Shown: piece after piece, positions 6,428 to 12,231 of the stretch
Numbering within the stretch: the stretch's first letter is position 1
Layout of the letters: the number at the start of each line of letters is the position of its first letter
Assembly: GCA_023247875.1 (NCBI GenBank)
Contig: JAHFFQ010000027.1
Coordinates: 1-12,231 of the forward strand
DNA: 12,231 nucleotides
From: Candidatus Omnitrophota bacterium
GTDB lineage: Bacteria > Omnitrophota > Gorgyraeia > Gygaellales > Profunditerraquicolaceae
Direction of reading: 5' to 3'
Position numbers and translations under genes: made by a program
The notes under the pieces: model-generated
The model's database searches: none
Seen by the model: only the letters and a program-made list of their open reading frames with translations
Told to the model about the DNA's origin: nothing

Positions 6428-6985
6428 ATGAAAGAGATCAGGATACACGCCCGCGCAGGCCAGGGCGCAATAACTACCGCGGCATTATTGGGTTTCAGCT
6501 ACTTTAACGAGGGCAAATACCCTTATGCCTTTCCCAATTTCGGGGCAGCCAGGATGGGCGCTCCGATGAACGCCTTTGTGCGAGTGGACAGCGATCCGGT
6601 ACGTCTGCGCAGCCAGATTTATGAGCCTGATTACGTAATTATCGTTGATTCCACGCTTATGCGCGGTTATAACTGTTTTTCCGGCCTGAAGGAGAATGGC
6701 GTAGCCATTATCAACGGCAAAGAGGATATAGAGCTGCCCAAATTAAAGGCCAAGCAGAAGGTTTTTGTGGTTCCGGCCAGTGAAATCGCCATGAAAAACA
6801 TCGGCAGGCCTTTGGGGAACACTGCTTTGATCGGCGCTTTTGCCGCTGCCACCGGGGAGCTTAAGCTGGATAATCTTATCGAGGTGGTCAAGAAGAGGTT
6901 TGCCGGCAAGGCCCAGGAGGGTAATATCCAGGCAGTTAAAGAGGGTTTTGAATATGTTCGGACCATTAACCGTAAATCCGTCTAA
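6428..6985 (+). CDS. porG: 2-oxoacid:ferredoxin oxidoreductase (pyruvate synthase) gamma subunit
   Basis: This is the gamma subunit of a four-subunit pyruvate:ferredoxin oxidoreductase, which interconverts pyruvate plus CoA and acetyl-CoA plus CO2 with ferredoxin as electron partner. I place the start at the ATG at 6428, seven codons inside the longest frame, because AGGAG precedes it and the protein then begins MKEIRIHARAGQG, the usual gamma-subunit N-terminus. Of 185 aa, AGQGAITTAALLG (10-22) is the nucleotide- or CoA-associated glycine motif and NFGAARMGAPMNAFVRV (38-54) is the family's FGxxRxGxP signature. The gene opens the operon behind a consensus promoter and overlaps porD by 32 bases. 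Substrate assignment to pyruvate rests on the alpha subunit. Confidence 0.9.
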   Translation: MKEIRIHARAGQGAITTAALLGFSYFNEGKYPYAFPNFGAARMGAPMNAFVRVDSDPVRLRSQIYEPDYVIIVDSTLMRGYNCFSGLKENGVAIINGKEDIELPKLKAKQKVFVVPASEIAMKNIGRPLGNTALIGAFAAATGELKLDNLIEVVKKRFAGKAQEGNIQAVKEGFEYVRTINRKSV

Positions 6986-7226
6986 AAGTAAAGGCGATAA
7001 AACCGGCAGCTGGAGGGTGCGTTACCGGCCGCATTACCTGCATAAGAACTGTATTGCCTGCAGGATGTGCCTGTTGATCTGCCCCGAAGGGTGCGTTCAC
7101 GGAAAAGAGAAGAATGCTTTTGGGGTGGATTACAATTTTTGCAAGGGCTGCGGGGTATGCGCGGATATCTGCCCGAAAAAAGATATTGTTATGGTTCCGG
7201 AAGAATCCAGGGAAGAGGATAAATGA
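6954..7226 (+). CDS. porD: Pyruvate synthase delta subunit, 2x[4Fe-4S] ferredoxin
   Basis: The delta subunit passes electrons from the thiamine-diphosphate site to external ferredoxin through two [4Fe-4S] clusters. The 90-aa product carries two full binding motifs: Cys33, Cys36, Cys39 and Cys43 (CIACRMCLLICP), and Cys63, Cys66, Cys69 and Cys73 (CKGCGVCADICP). The TGSW segment (17-20) before the clusters is typical of PorD. Cys47 is an extra. The frame is open upstream, but the ATG at 6954, inside porG with a GAGGG about eight bases before it, gives a family-length protein; upstream starts would add residues read from the porG coding sequence in another frame. The stop overlaps porA as ATGA. 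Confidence 0.92.
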   Translation: MFGPLTVNPSKSKGDKTGSWRVRYRPHYLHKNCIACRMCLLICPEGCVHGKEKNAFGVDYNFCKGCGVCADICPKKDIVMVPEESREEDK

Positions 7227-8410
7227 AGGAGTTTTTAGAAGGTTCGCACGCGATAGCCGAAGTGATCAAGTCCTGCAAGCCGGGGGTGATCTCCGCCTAT
7301 CCCATAACCCCTCAGACGCATATCGTAGAGGACTTAGCGCAGATGGTCTCCGACGGCCAGCTTAAGTCGCAGTTCGTCAATGTGGAAAGCGAGCATTCCG
7401 CGGCTTCGGTAGTGCTGGGAGGTTCGGCAACCGGGGTGCGCGTTTATACTGCCACCAGCTCCCAGGGTTTGTTTTATATGCAGGAGGTTGTCTTCAATAT
7501 CGCCGGGATGCGGCTTCCGGTGGTAATGACCTGTGCCAACCGGGCCATAAGCGCCCCCATAAACATTTGGAATGACCAGCAGGATTCCATATCCCTGCGC
7601 GACGCCGGATGGTTCCAGGTCTACGCCGAGAATAACCAGGAGGCGGTGGATTTTCACCTTATCGGTTACCGGCTGGCCGAAGATAAGCGGGTGATGCTGC
7701 CGGTGATGGTTTGCATGGACGGTTTTATTTTAACTCACGGAATGGAAGCGGTGGATATGCCAGAGCAGGAGAAGGTCGATAAATTCCTGCCCCGTTATAA
7801 TCCTTTATATAAATTAGACCCGGCTCAACCTGTCTCTATGGGGCTTTTGGCTGACCCGGATTATTATATGGAAACGCGTTTTGCCATCCAGGAGACGATG
7901 AAGGAGTCCCTGGGGTATTTATCCGACATAAGCAGGGAGTTTAATTCAGTTTTCGGCAGGGACTATAAAGATCTGCTGGTTGAAGAATATCAACTTAAGG
8001 ATGCCGAGAAGGTGATCGTGGCCATGGGGTCGGTTTGCGGCACGATCAAGGAGGCGGTAGATGAGCAGCGCGCGAAAGGCAAGAAGGTCGGCCTGCTGCG
8101 TATCATTACTTACCGTCCATTCCCGTACGCCAGGGTATGTGAAGCCCTGAAAAACGCGGCTAAGGTAGCGGTTTTAGACAAGGCAGTTTCCCTGGGCGCC
8201 TACGCGCCGATCGCTGTTGAGGTAAAGGCGGCCTTTTACGGGAAAAAGCAAGGCCCAAAAATGATCAGCAGCTTTGTCGCCGGCTTAGGCGGAAGGGATA
8301 TTACCTTGGAAACTGTACATGAAATATTCAGAAGGCTCTCCACTAAGGAGGTCAACTCGGATTTTGTGGACCTGAAACCGGAGCTGCTTAAGGAAGAATA
8401 TGGAGAATAG
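7223..8410 (+). CDS. porA: Pyruvate:ferredoxin oxidoreductase alpha subunit
   Basis: The alpha subunit contributes the pyrimidine-binding domain for thiamine diphosphate and most of the substrate pocket. The 395-aa length is normal for PorA. Diagnostic segments are AYPITPQT (25-32), the FVNVESEHSA strand-turn with Glu57 (51-60), the TATSSQGLFYMQEV region, NRAISAPINIWNDQQD, which is characteristic of the pyruvate-type enzyme, and DGFILTHGME. The C-terminal domain contains the VAMGSVCGTIKEAV strand and GLLRIITYRPFP. The gene overlaps porD by 4 bases and porB by 11. The order gamma-delta-alpha-beta matches archaeal and Thermotoga-type POR operons. A 2-ketoisovalerate-specific VOR is the main alternative, but the pattern favours pyruvate. 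Confidence 0.92.
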   Translation: MKEFLEGSHAIAEVIKSCKPGVISAYPITPQTHIVEDLAQMVSDGQLKSQFVNVESEHSAASVVLGGSATGVRVYTATSSQGLFYMQEVVFNIAGMRLPVVMTCANRAISAPINIWNDQQDSISLRDAGWFQVYAENNQEAVDFHLIGYRLAEDKRVMLPVMVCMDGFILTHGMEAVDMPEQEKVDKFLPRYNPLYKLDPAQPVSMGLLADPDYYMETRFAIQETMKESLGYLSDISREFNSVFGRDYKDLLVEEYQLKDAEKVIVAMGSVCGTIKEAVDEQRAKGKKVGLLRIITYRPFPYARVCEALKNAAKVAVLDKAVSLGAYAPIAVEVKAAFYGKKQGPKMISSFVAGLGGRDITLETVHEIFRRLSTKEVNSDFVDLKPELLKEEYGE

Positions 8411-9278
8411 CCCTTTATTTAAATCCGGACACACGGCCTGCGCCGGATGCGGACAGGCAATTGCCGCGCGTATGGTCATTGAAGCTGCAGGCGCTAATAC
8501 GATCATCGCCAATAATACCGGCTGTCTTGAGGTTTTTACCACCAAGTACCCGGAAACTGCCTGGGGTGTTCCCTGGATCCATTCTTTGTTTGAGAATTCC
8601 GCGGCGGTTGCCTCGGGTATTGAGGCGGCGCTGAAATATTTAGGTAAAAAAGAAAATATAAATGTCATTGCCCAGGGCGGAGACGGCTCAACCGCGGATA
8701 TCGGCTTGCAGGCCTTAAGCGGGATGCTTGAGCGCGGCCATGATATTTTATATGTTTGTTATGACAACGAAGCTTATATGAATACCGGAGTGCAGCGCAG
8801 CGGGCTTACACCTTTTGATACAAATACCACGACCAGCCCTTCAGGCAGCCAATCTTCGGGGAATATCCGTCCGAAGAAACCTATGCCGGAGATTGCCCTG
8901 GCGCACGGCATCCCTTACGTAGCCACGGCCTCCGCGGGTCTTCCGCAGGATATCCAGCGCAAGGTTAAGAAAGCCATCTCCATCAAAGGCCCTAAATATA
9001 TACAAATACATGTCCCCTGCCCGTTAGGCTGGAGGCATGAGACTGATCAGATGCTGCCGGTGGCCAAATTAGCGGTTGACTGCGGGCTTTATCCTTTATT
9101 TGAATATGAGAACGGGGTTTTAACCGGGCAAAAGAAGATTGTTCCCAAGCCGGTAGAGGAATACTTAAAGGCTCAAGGAAGGTTTAAACACCTCCTCAAT
9201 AATCCTGAAGAGATCAAGAAAGTCCAGGATATTGCGGATAACAATATAATGAAGTATAATCTTAAGGCGCAAGCCTAA
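8400..9278 (+). CDS. porB: Pyruvate:ferredoxin oxidoreductase beta subunit
   Basis: The beta subunit binds the diphosphate end of thiamine diphosphate and the cluster nearest to it. The TPP motif is clear: GDGSTADIGLQAL from Gly94 through the terminal Asn123 in CYDNEAYMNTG, about 26 residues between GDG and N. Four cysteines suit the proximal [4Fe-4S] cluster: Cys14 and Cys17 in TACAGCGQ, Cys42 in NTGCLEV and Cys207 in VPCPLGW. The length of 292 aa is typical. The start at 8400 overlaps porA by 11 bases, with AAGGAAG upstream. All cluster ligands and the TPP motif are intact, so the complex should be functional. Confidence 0.93.
   Translation: MENSPLFKSGHTACAGCGQAIAARMVIEAAGANTIIANNTGCLEVFTTKYPETAWGVPWIHSLFENSAAVASGIEAALKYLGKKENINVIAQGGDGSTADIGLQALSGMLERGHDILYVCYDNEAYMNTGVQRSGLTPFDTNTTTSPSGSQSSGNIRPKKPMPEIALAHGIPYVATASAGLPQDIQRKVKKAISIKGPKYIQIHVPCPLGWRHETDQMLPVAKLAVDCGLYPLFEYENGVLTGQKKIVPKPVEEYLKAQGRFKHLLNNPEEIKKVQDIADNNIMKYNLKAQA
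9232..9260 (+). promoter_or_regulatory. Possible internal promoter at the end of porB
   Basis: Inside the last codons of porB, a perfect TATAAT (9255-9260) sits 17 bases after TTGCGG (9232-9237), which matches only half of the -35 consensus. If used, it would start near 9267 and separately express the ferritin-like and ferredoxin genes. The A/T-rich codons for N-I-M-K-Y-N could create it by chance. Confidence 0.25.
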
Positions 9279-9285
9279 GAAATAC

Positions 9286-9314
9286 CCGGCTTTAGCCGGT
9301 ACGCGCTGCTGCGC
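9286..9314 (+). other. Two small hairpins in the leader of the ferritin-like gene
   Basis: CCGGC-TTTA-GCCGG (9286-9299) and GCGC-TGCT-GCGC (9303-9314) are adjacent perfect stem-loops in the 48-base gap after porB. Neither is followed by a T-tract, so they are poor terminators. They could act as a processing or stability element between por and the downstream genes. The second ends two bases before the GGGAGG ribosome binding site. Confidence 0.4.
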
Positions 9315-9326
9315 AGGGAGGTCAAT

Positions 9327-9806
9327 ATGGGAAAGCAAGCAAGGGCAATCGTGGATTTAAGCTTAAAGGAGCTGCTCAAGGATTTGAACAAGGCATATTG
9401 CGACGAATGGCTGGCGTTTTATCTTTACTGGTATATGGCCCAGACAGTTTCCGGGCGCGTCTACGAAGATATGCGGGAGATGTTAGAAAAAATAGCCAAG
9501 GATGAATTGGAGCACGCCGGTGAATTAGCGGACCTGATCACAAAGTTAGGGGATGTGCCGGTAGCTAATCCTATGGATCTGGAGAAAGGGGCAAATTCCG
9601 CCTATCTTATGCCGCCGAAGAACACCGCGGATATCAACCGCATCATCCGCATTGTCACCGAGGCAGAGGCAGGGGCGATCGAGGTATACAATAAGATCGC
9701 CAAGAAGACCTTCGGCAAGGATAATGTAACTTATCAGTTGGTTACGCATATATTGTCCGAAGAGGTAAGCCACGAAGAGATGTTTGAAAATCTTCAGGAA
9801 AGATAA
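9327..9806 (+). CDS. Ferritin-like diiron protein (rubrerythrin/bacterioferritin-like four-helix bundle)
   Basis: The 159-aa protein has a four-helix-bundle layout with carboxylate and histidine ligands for a diiron site. Candidate ligands are Glu27 in CDEWLAFYLYW, Glu60 and His63 in KDELEHA (ExxH), Glu112 or Glu114 in TEAEAGAIEVY, and Glu146 and His149 in SEEVSHEEM (second ExxH). It has no rubredoxin-type C-terminal cysteines, so it is not a full rubrerythrin. It is cytoplasmic, with no signal peptide. GGGAGG (9316-9321) precedes the ATG. It follows the oxygen-sensitive por genes and precedes a ferredoxin, which suggests peroxide or oxygen defence or iron supply for cluster assembly. That role is inferred from context; bacterioferritin-type storage is an alternative. 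Confidence 0.8.
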   Translation: MGKQARAIVDLSLKELLKDLNKAYCDEWLAFYLYWYMAQTVSGRVYEDMREMLEKIAKDELEHAGELADLITKLGDVPVANPMDLEKGANSAYLMPPKNTADINRIIRIVTEAEAGAIEVYNKIAKKTFGKDNVTYQLVTHILSEEVSHEEMFENLQER

Positions 9807-9818
9807 GAGGAGAATTCT

Positions 9819-10004
9819 ATGTCAAAGGTAACTGTTGATGTTTCTACATGCGTAGGCTGCGGATTGTGCGAGCAGTCATGCCCGGAGGTTTTTGAGGTGC
9901 AGGGTGACGGGATCGCCCATGTCAAGGCGCAGGTTTGCGCAAGCTGTAATCTGCAGGAGGTAGCGGATTCCTGCCCTGTAAACGCAATAAAAGTAAGCGC
10001 GTAA
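9819..10004 (+). CDS. Small [4Fe-4S] ferredoxin
   Basis: The 61-aa protein is a monocluster ferredoxin of the clostridial/Desulfovibrio type. One cluster motif, Cys11, Cys14 and Cys17, is completed by Cys52 in DSCPVNAI. Cys21, Cys40 and Cys43 remain, so a disulfide or an atypical second site is possible, but the classic second CxxCxxC is absent. AGAGGAG (9807-9813) precedes the ATG. Its position as the last gene after por makes it the likely electron acceptor or donor of the pyruvate enzyme; this pairing is inference. The 3' end runs into the palindromic terminator shared with the opposing gene. Confidence 0.9.
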   Translation: MSKVTVDVSTCVGCGLCEQSCPEVFEVQGDGIAHVKAQVCASCNLQEVADSCPVNAIKVSA

Positions 10005-10017
10005 ATCAAATAGCAAA

Positions 10018-10053
10018 AAATGGGGTCAGAATTAATTAATTCTGACCCCATTT
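10018..10053. terminator. Perfect 36-bp palindrome, bidirectional terminator between convergent genes
   Basis: The sequence reads the same on both strands over 36 bases: arms AAATGGGGTCAGAATTAA (10018-10035) and its exact complement (10036-10053). On the minus strand the stem is followed by a T6 run (complement of 10015-10020); on the plus strand by TTTCTATTT. It lies 13 bases after the ferredoxin stop and 19 bases from the opposing stop, so it can end both transcripts. The GGGGTCAGA arms look like a dispersed repeat family rather than a simple local terminator; only one copy is in this window. Confidence 0.85.
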
Positions 10054-10072
10054 CTATTTCCGTCCGGTTATT

Positions 10073-11203
10073 TTATCTAGGGGCTCTTTTGTTCAGCTCT
10101 TCAACAAAGGTATTGAAATAATTTTGCTTCTTTTCAAGAAGGAGTTTTGCGGCGAAATCAGTTTTTTCCTTGGCGAAACGCGCTTCATCGATAGGAGTTT
10201 CGGATTTTACCTTAATGATATAGAATCCCGCCGGAAGCGTGATGATCCCGCTGGATTGGTTTTCCTTTAATCCATAGGCGGTATCCCAGAAAACCTGCGT
10301 GGCCCCCAGCCCATCAATGAACTCCCCGTATTTGAATAATCCCGTAGAACCTGTTTTCAACCCTGTTTTACGGCCGGCTGCCAACAGATCTTCTGCGGCC
10401 AGCTTACCCTGGCATTCTTTGATCTTCTCTTCAGCCAGTTTCCTGGCCCCCTCTTCAACAAATGCCTGTTTTACCTTATCCTTTATTTCGCTTAATTCCG
10501 GGATACGCGCTTCAGTCGTCTTGTTGAGCGTCACGGGTTCTTTGAATGCGGCCTTATGCGCCTGATAATAATCGGCGACCTCTTTTTCGGTAGGGGATAT
10601 ATTTTTGGCAAATTCAGAAACAAGGCCGGCGACATAGTAAATGCTTATTTGCTGGTTTAGCCTGGCGTATTCATTTTTTATCTGTTCTTCGCTAAGGGAA
10701 ACCTTGTCGGTTACCTGTTTATATAGCTTGGCGAGGATAAGGTTCTGCCGGATCAGCTCTTCAAATATACGCGGCTGGACGCGCAGGTAATAGCGCAAGA
10801 TATCGTTGTAGGCTTTATTGTTGAATGCGCCTTTGGATTGAAAGATAGGGGAGCTTTCGATATCACTAACAACCTCTTTGTCGCCGGCAGTGATACGGCG
10901 TTTTTTTGCTTCAGCCAGCAATACCAGCCTCTGCCAGCCTTGAGACTCAAAGTCCAGGTATTGCTGGAGTTCATCCAGCTTATCCCCGAATTGCATACGC
11001 GCCATTATTTTTTCTTCGGTTATGGCATCCCTGAACTGAATATACGTAATATTCCGGCCGAAGATCCTTCCTGCTACCGAGCTTTCCTGGCGGCTGCGCA
11101 GCGCTCCGCTGAATCCCCAGAAAGTAAATGCCGGGATAATGATGATGGCCAGGCCGATCCAGACCCTTTTGGCGGTTTTCTTATTGCGTAAGATCCTTAA
11201 CAT
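10073..11203 (-). CDS. Membrane-anchored SurA/PpiD N-domain chaperone lacking a parvulin domain
   Basis: This 376-aa protein resembles PpiD-type periplasmic chaperones. The N-terminus is short and basic, followed by one membrane helix (about 14-32), then the SurA-N region (about 43-200) marked by VAGRIFGRNITYIQFRDA (43-60) and long helical stretches. PpiD proteins normally continue YYxxHxxxF into a parvulin rotamase of about 90 aa. Here DYYQAHKAAFKEPV (211-224) leads directly into the helical PELSEIKDKVKQAF (235-248) seen after that domain. A C-terminal beta segment (GLFKYGEF, FYIIKV) remains. It is therefore probably a holdase rather than an isomerase for exported proteins. AAGGAGG lies six bases before the ATG, and a promoter is 26 bases upstream. 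Confidence 0.75.
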   Translation of the reverse strand: MLRILRNKKTAKRVWIGLAIIIIPAFTFWGFSGALRSRQESSVAGRIFGRNITYIQFRDAITEEKIMARMQFGDKLDELQQYLDFESQGWQRLVLLAEAKKRRITAGDKEVVSDIESSPIFQSKGAFNNKAYNDILRYYLRVQPRIFEELIRQNLILAKLYKQVTDKVSLSEEQIKNEYARLNQQISIYYVAGLVSEFAKNISPTEKEVADYYQAHKAAFKEPVTLNKTTEARIPELSEIKDKVKQAFVEEGARKLAEEKIKECQGKLAAEDLLAAGRKTGLKTGSTGLFKYGEFIDGLGATQVFWDTAYGLKENQSSGIITLPAGFYIIKVKSETPIDEARFAKEKTDFAAKLLLEKKQNYFNTFVEELNKRAPR

Positions 11204-11228
11204 TTTTTCCTCCTTATTATATTTATTA

Positions 11229-11257
11229 ATTATAAGCCAAAAAGTCCTAATTGTAAA
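11229..11257 (-). promoter_or_regulatory. Sigma70-type promoter of the PpiD-like gene
   Basis: Read on the minus strand, TTTACA (11252-11257, five of six consensus bases) and a perfect TATAAT (11229-11234) are separated by exactly 17 bases. The start would fall near 11222, giving a leader of about 20 bases that holds the AAGGAGG site. Four of the six -35 bases lie inside hairpin repeat copy 2, so the repeat may have supplied the -35. Confidence 0.75.
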
Positions 11258-11334
11258 GCAGGGACGGTTCTCAGCCCAAAGCAGAACTGTCCCCTAAAAA
11301 GGGACAGTTTTCCTTTGTTTTGAGAACCGTCCCT
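11254..11334 (+). repeat. Long-hairpin repeat element, copy 2
   Basis: This is the near-identical partner of the element at 6274-6355, in the same orientation, with one A-to-G substitution (11274) and one A fewer in the terminal loop. Stems are AGGGACGGTTCTCA (11260-11273) with 11321-11334, CAAAG (11277-11281) with 11313-11317, and AACTGTCCC (11285-11293) with GGGACAGTT (11301-11309). The substitution turns an A-T pair into G-U in RNA, keeping pairing. Flanking bases extend the outer stem by up to five pairs, and a T-run follows (11336-11340), so this copy could also terminate plus-strand transcription. Confidence 0.9.
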
Positions 11335-11387
11335 GTTTTTGTTAGATTCTGTTCATTTCTGCGTCAATTGTAAAAGGAGGTAGTCGT

Positions 11388-12068
11388 ATGCCCGTAAATA
11401 ATTGGCCAAAGGAGGACAGGCCCAGGGAGAAGCTGCTGAAGAACGGTGAGCATACCCTCAGTGATTCCGAATTGCTGGCGATCATTTTGGGAAAAGGGAT
11501 AAAAGGCCAGAGTTGCCTGGACCTGGCCAGAAAAATTTTGGAAAGATTCAAGGGTTTCCGCAATATGGGCAAGCAGGATTTAGGCCATTGGAAGGAATTC
11601 AAGGGTTTGGGGGAGGCTAAGATCAGCCAGATAAAAGCAGCTATAGAGATAGGCAGAAGGTTAAGCGAAGAAAAAGTAAAGGAGAAACGGCCGAGGATCA
11701 GCTCTTCGGCGGATATCGTAAAGATCCTCATGCCGCGCATGCAGGATCTGAATAAAGAGGTATTCAAGGTGCTGCTTTTGAACTCGCAGAACAGGGTTAT
11801 AGAGATAATAGAAATAGAAGAGGGAACGGTGGACCAGGCAAAGCCCATAATAAGGGAAGTTTTTCAAAAGGCGTTGGAGGATTCCGCATCTTTTGTGATC
11901 TGCGTACATAACCATCCTTCAGGCAGCCCCAAACCAAGCCCGGAAGACAAGGAATTCACCCAAGCTCTAGTTGCGGCAGGGGAGGCGCTGCTTATTAAAT
12001 GCCTTGACCACATAATTATCGGTAACGGGAGTTATTTCAGCTTTTGCGATGAGGGGATGGTTAAATGA
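11388..12068 (+). CDS. radC: RadC family JAB/JAMM-domain protein
   Basis: RadC proteins combine an N-terminal helix-hairpin-helix-like segment with a JAMM metalloprotease-fold domain. Despite the name, their part in DNA repair is unproven; they are associated with DNA uptake and mobile elements. The 226-aa protein is full length: N-terminal NWPKEDRPREKLLKNGEHTLSDSELLAIIL, a GLGEAKISQIKAAIEIG hairpin segment (73-89), and the JAMM motif with Glu124 (NKEVF), His174 and His176 in VHNHPSGSP, and Asp187 in PSPED. All metal ligands are present. AAGGAGG (11374-11380) sits seven bases before the ATG. No good promoter was identified between the hairpin repeat and the gene. The last eight bases overlap the opposing XRE gene. 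Confidence 0.93.
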   Translation: MPVNNWPKEDRPREKLLKNGEHTLSDSELLAIILGKGIKGQSCLDLARKILERFKGFRNMGKQDLGHWKEFKGLGEAKISQIKAAIEIGRRLSEEKVKEKRPRISSSADIVKILMPRMQDLNKEVFKVLLLNSQNRVIEIIEIEEGTVDQAKPIIREVFQKALEDSASFVICVHNHPSGSPKPSPEDKEFTQALVAAGEALLIKCLDHIIIGNGSYFSFCDEGMVK

Positions 12069-12231
12069 AGTCCTGGAGTTTCTTTTTGTAGATCGCGGCG
12101 AGTTCTTTCAGTTGGATGACGTCAATACGGAGTTGGCCTGCCTCAATTTTGGAGATATAGGATTGCGACTTGCCAAACTTCTTACCCGCTTGCTTTTGGC
12201 TGAGTTTTGAGGCTTTGCGCGCTTTGGCTAA
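12061..12231 (-). CDS. XRE-family helix-turn-helix regulator (partial, N-terminus outside the window)
   Basis: The minus strand encodes 56 residues up to the stop, which the window edge cuts at the N-terminal side. The sequence KASKLSQKQAGKKFGKSQSYISKIEAGQLRIDVIQLKELAAIY is a classic XRE/Cro HTH: Q-x-x-x-G/A-x-x-x-G-x-S-Q-S-Y-I-S-K-I-E-x-G, with the recognition helix SQSYISKIEAG. The protein ends soon after the HTH (KKKLQDFI), so it is a small regulator or antitoxin-like DNA-binding protein. Its stop region overlaps the end of radC by eight bases in convergent orientation. Whether it pairs with a toxin upstream on the minus strand cannot be seen. Confidence 0.85.
   Translation of the reverse strand, partial: LAKARKASKLSQKQAGKKFGKSQSYISKIEAGQLRIDVIQLKELAAIYKKKLQDFI

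Noticed and set aside
6840..6953. Earlier start for porD inside porG
   Set aside because: The added residues are out-of-frame porG sequence without ferredoxin features, while the start at 6954 gives a normal PorD length.
9245..9250. First TATAAT inside the porB end as a separate -10 box
   Set aside because: No -35-like sequence lies at 16-18 bases upstream; the second TATAAT at 9255-9260 is the only one with any partner.
9279..9326. tRNA or small RNA gene in the gap after porB
   Set aside because: The 48 bases contain only two tiny hairpins and a ribosome binding site, too short for a tRNA.
6274..11334. CRISPR array
   Set aside because: There are only two hairpin repeats 5 kb apart with genes between, no regular short spacers and no cas genes.
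11342..11848. Minus-strand 168-aa open frame over the radC gene
   Set aside because: It is a shadow of radC, whose JAMM motif and strong ribosome binding site are on the other strand; the antisense translation has no recognisable motif.

Overview
This window is a gene-dense bacterial chromosome segment of moderate GC content. Fourteen genes are confidently assignable to families, two small ones are weaker, and the genes at both window edges are cut off. The content suggests an anaerobic, ferredoxin-based bacterium, probably an uncultured lineage: a four-subunit pyruvate:ferredoxin oxidoreductase, a separate small ferredoxin, a ferritin-like diiron protein, a short MetE-type methionine synthase and a Minf_1886-family protein. 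The combination, together with the hairpin repeats built on GGGACGGTTCTC, reminds me most of Candidatus Omnitrophota metagenome assemblies. That placement is inference from memory, not a search result. No gene-free stretch exceeds 300 bases.

Left region (1-6273, all + strand). A 5'-truncated TtcA-like tRNA thiolase is followed by a run of closely packed genes: rmuC, a DUF167/YggU protein, pgeF, an unrecognised 76-aa ORF, cutA, a CcdA-type membrane thiol transporter, a secreted TlpA/ResA-type thioredoxin, a Minf_1886 family protein, an FMN split-barrel (PNPOX-like) protein and a stand-alone MetE catalytic-domain protein. Overlaps of ATGA type and gaps of a few bases imply co-transcription in one or two units. 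Extended -10 elements (TGGTATAAT) lie just before rmuC and before cutA. The one before rmuC sits so close to the ATG that the message could be leaderless.

Middle region (6274-10072). A consensus sigma70-type promoter (TTGACA, 17 bp, TATAAT) precedes porG-porD-porA-porB, which interconverts pyruvate plus CoA with acetyl-CoA, CO2 and reduced ferredoxin. A ferritin-like diiron protein and a [4Fe-4S] ferredoxin follow. The ferredoxin is a plausible electron carrier for the enzyme, and the diiron protein may protect oxygen-sensitive clusters or store iron.

Right region (10073-12231). A minus-strand gene for a membrane-anchored SurA/PpiD-like chaperone has no recognisable parvulin domain. It converges on the ferredoxin gene across a perfect 36-bp palindrome. 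Then come a complete RadC and the 3' part of a minus-strand XRE-family regulator whose end overlaps radC.

Repeats. Two nearly identical (about 82 bp) long-hairpin elements lie at 6274-6355 and 11254-11334 in the same orientation. They bracket the por-ferritin-ferredoxin-PpiD block. They look like REP/REPIN-type or other non-autonomous palindromic elements. The 36-bp palindrome is a second type, and the 2592-2690 gap holds a possible third. No autonomous transposase, CRISPR array, tRNA or rRNA was seen.
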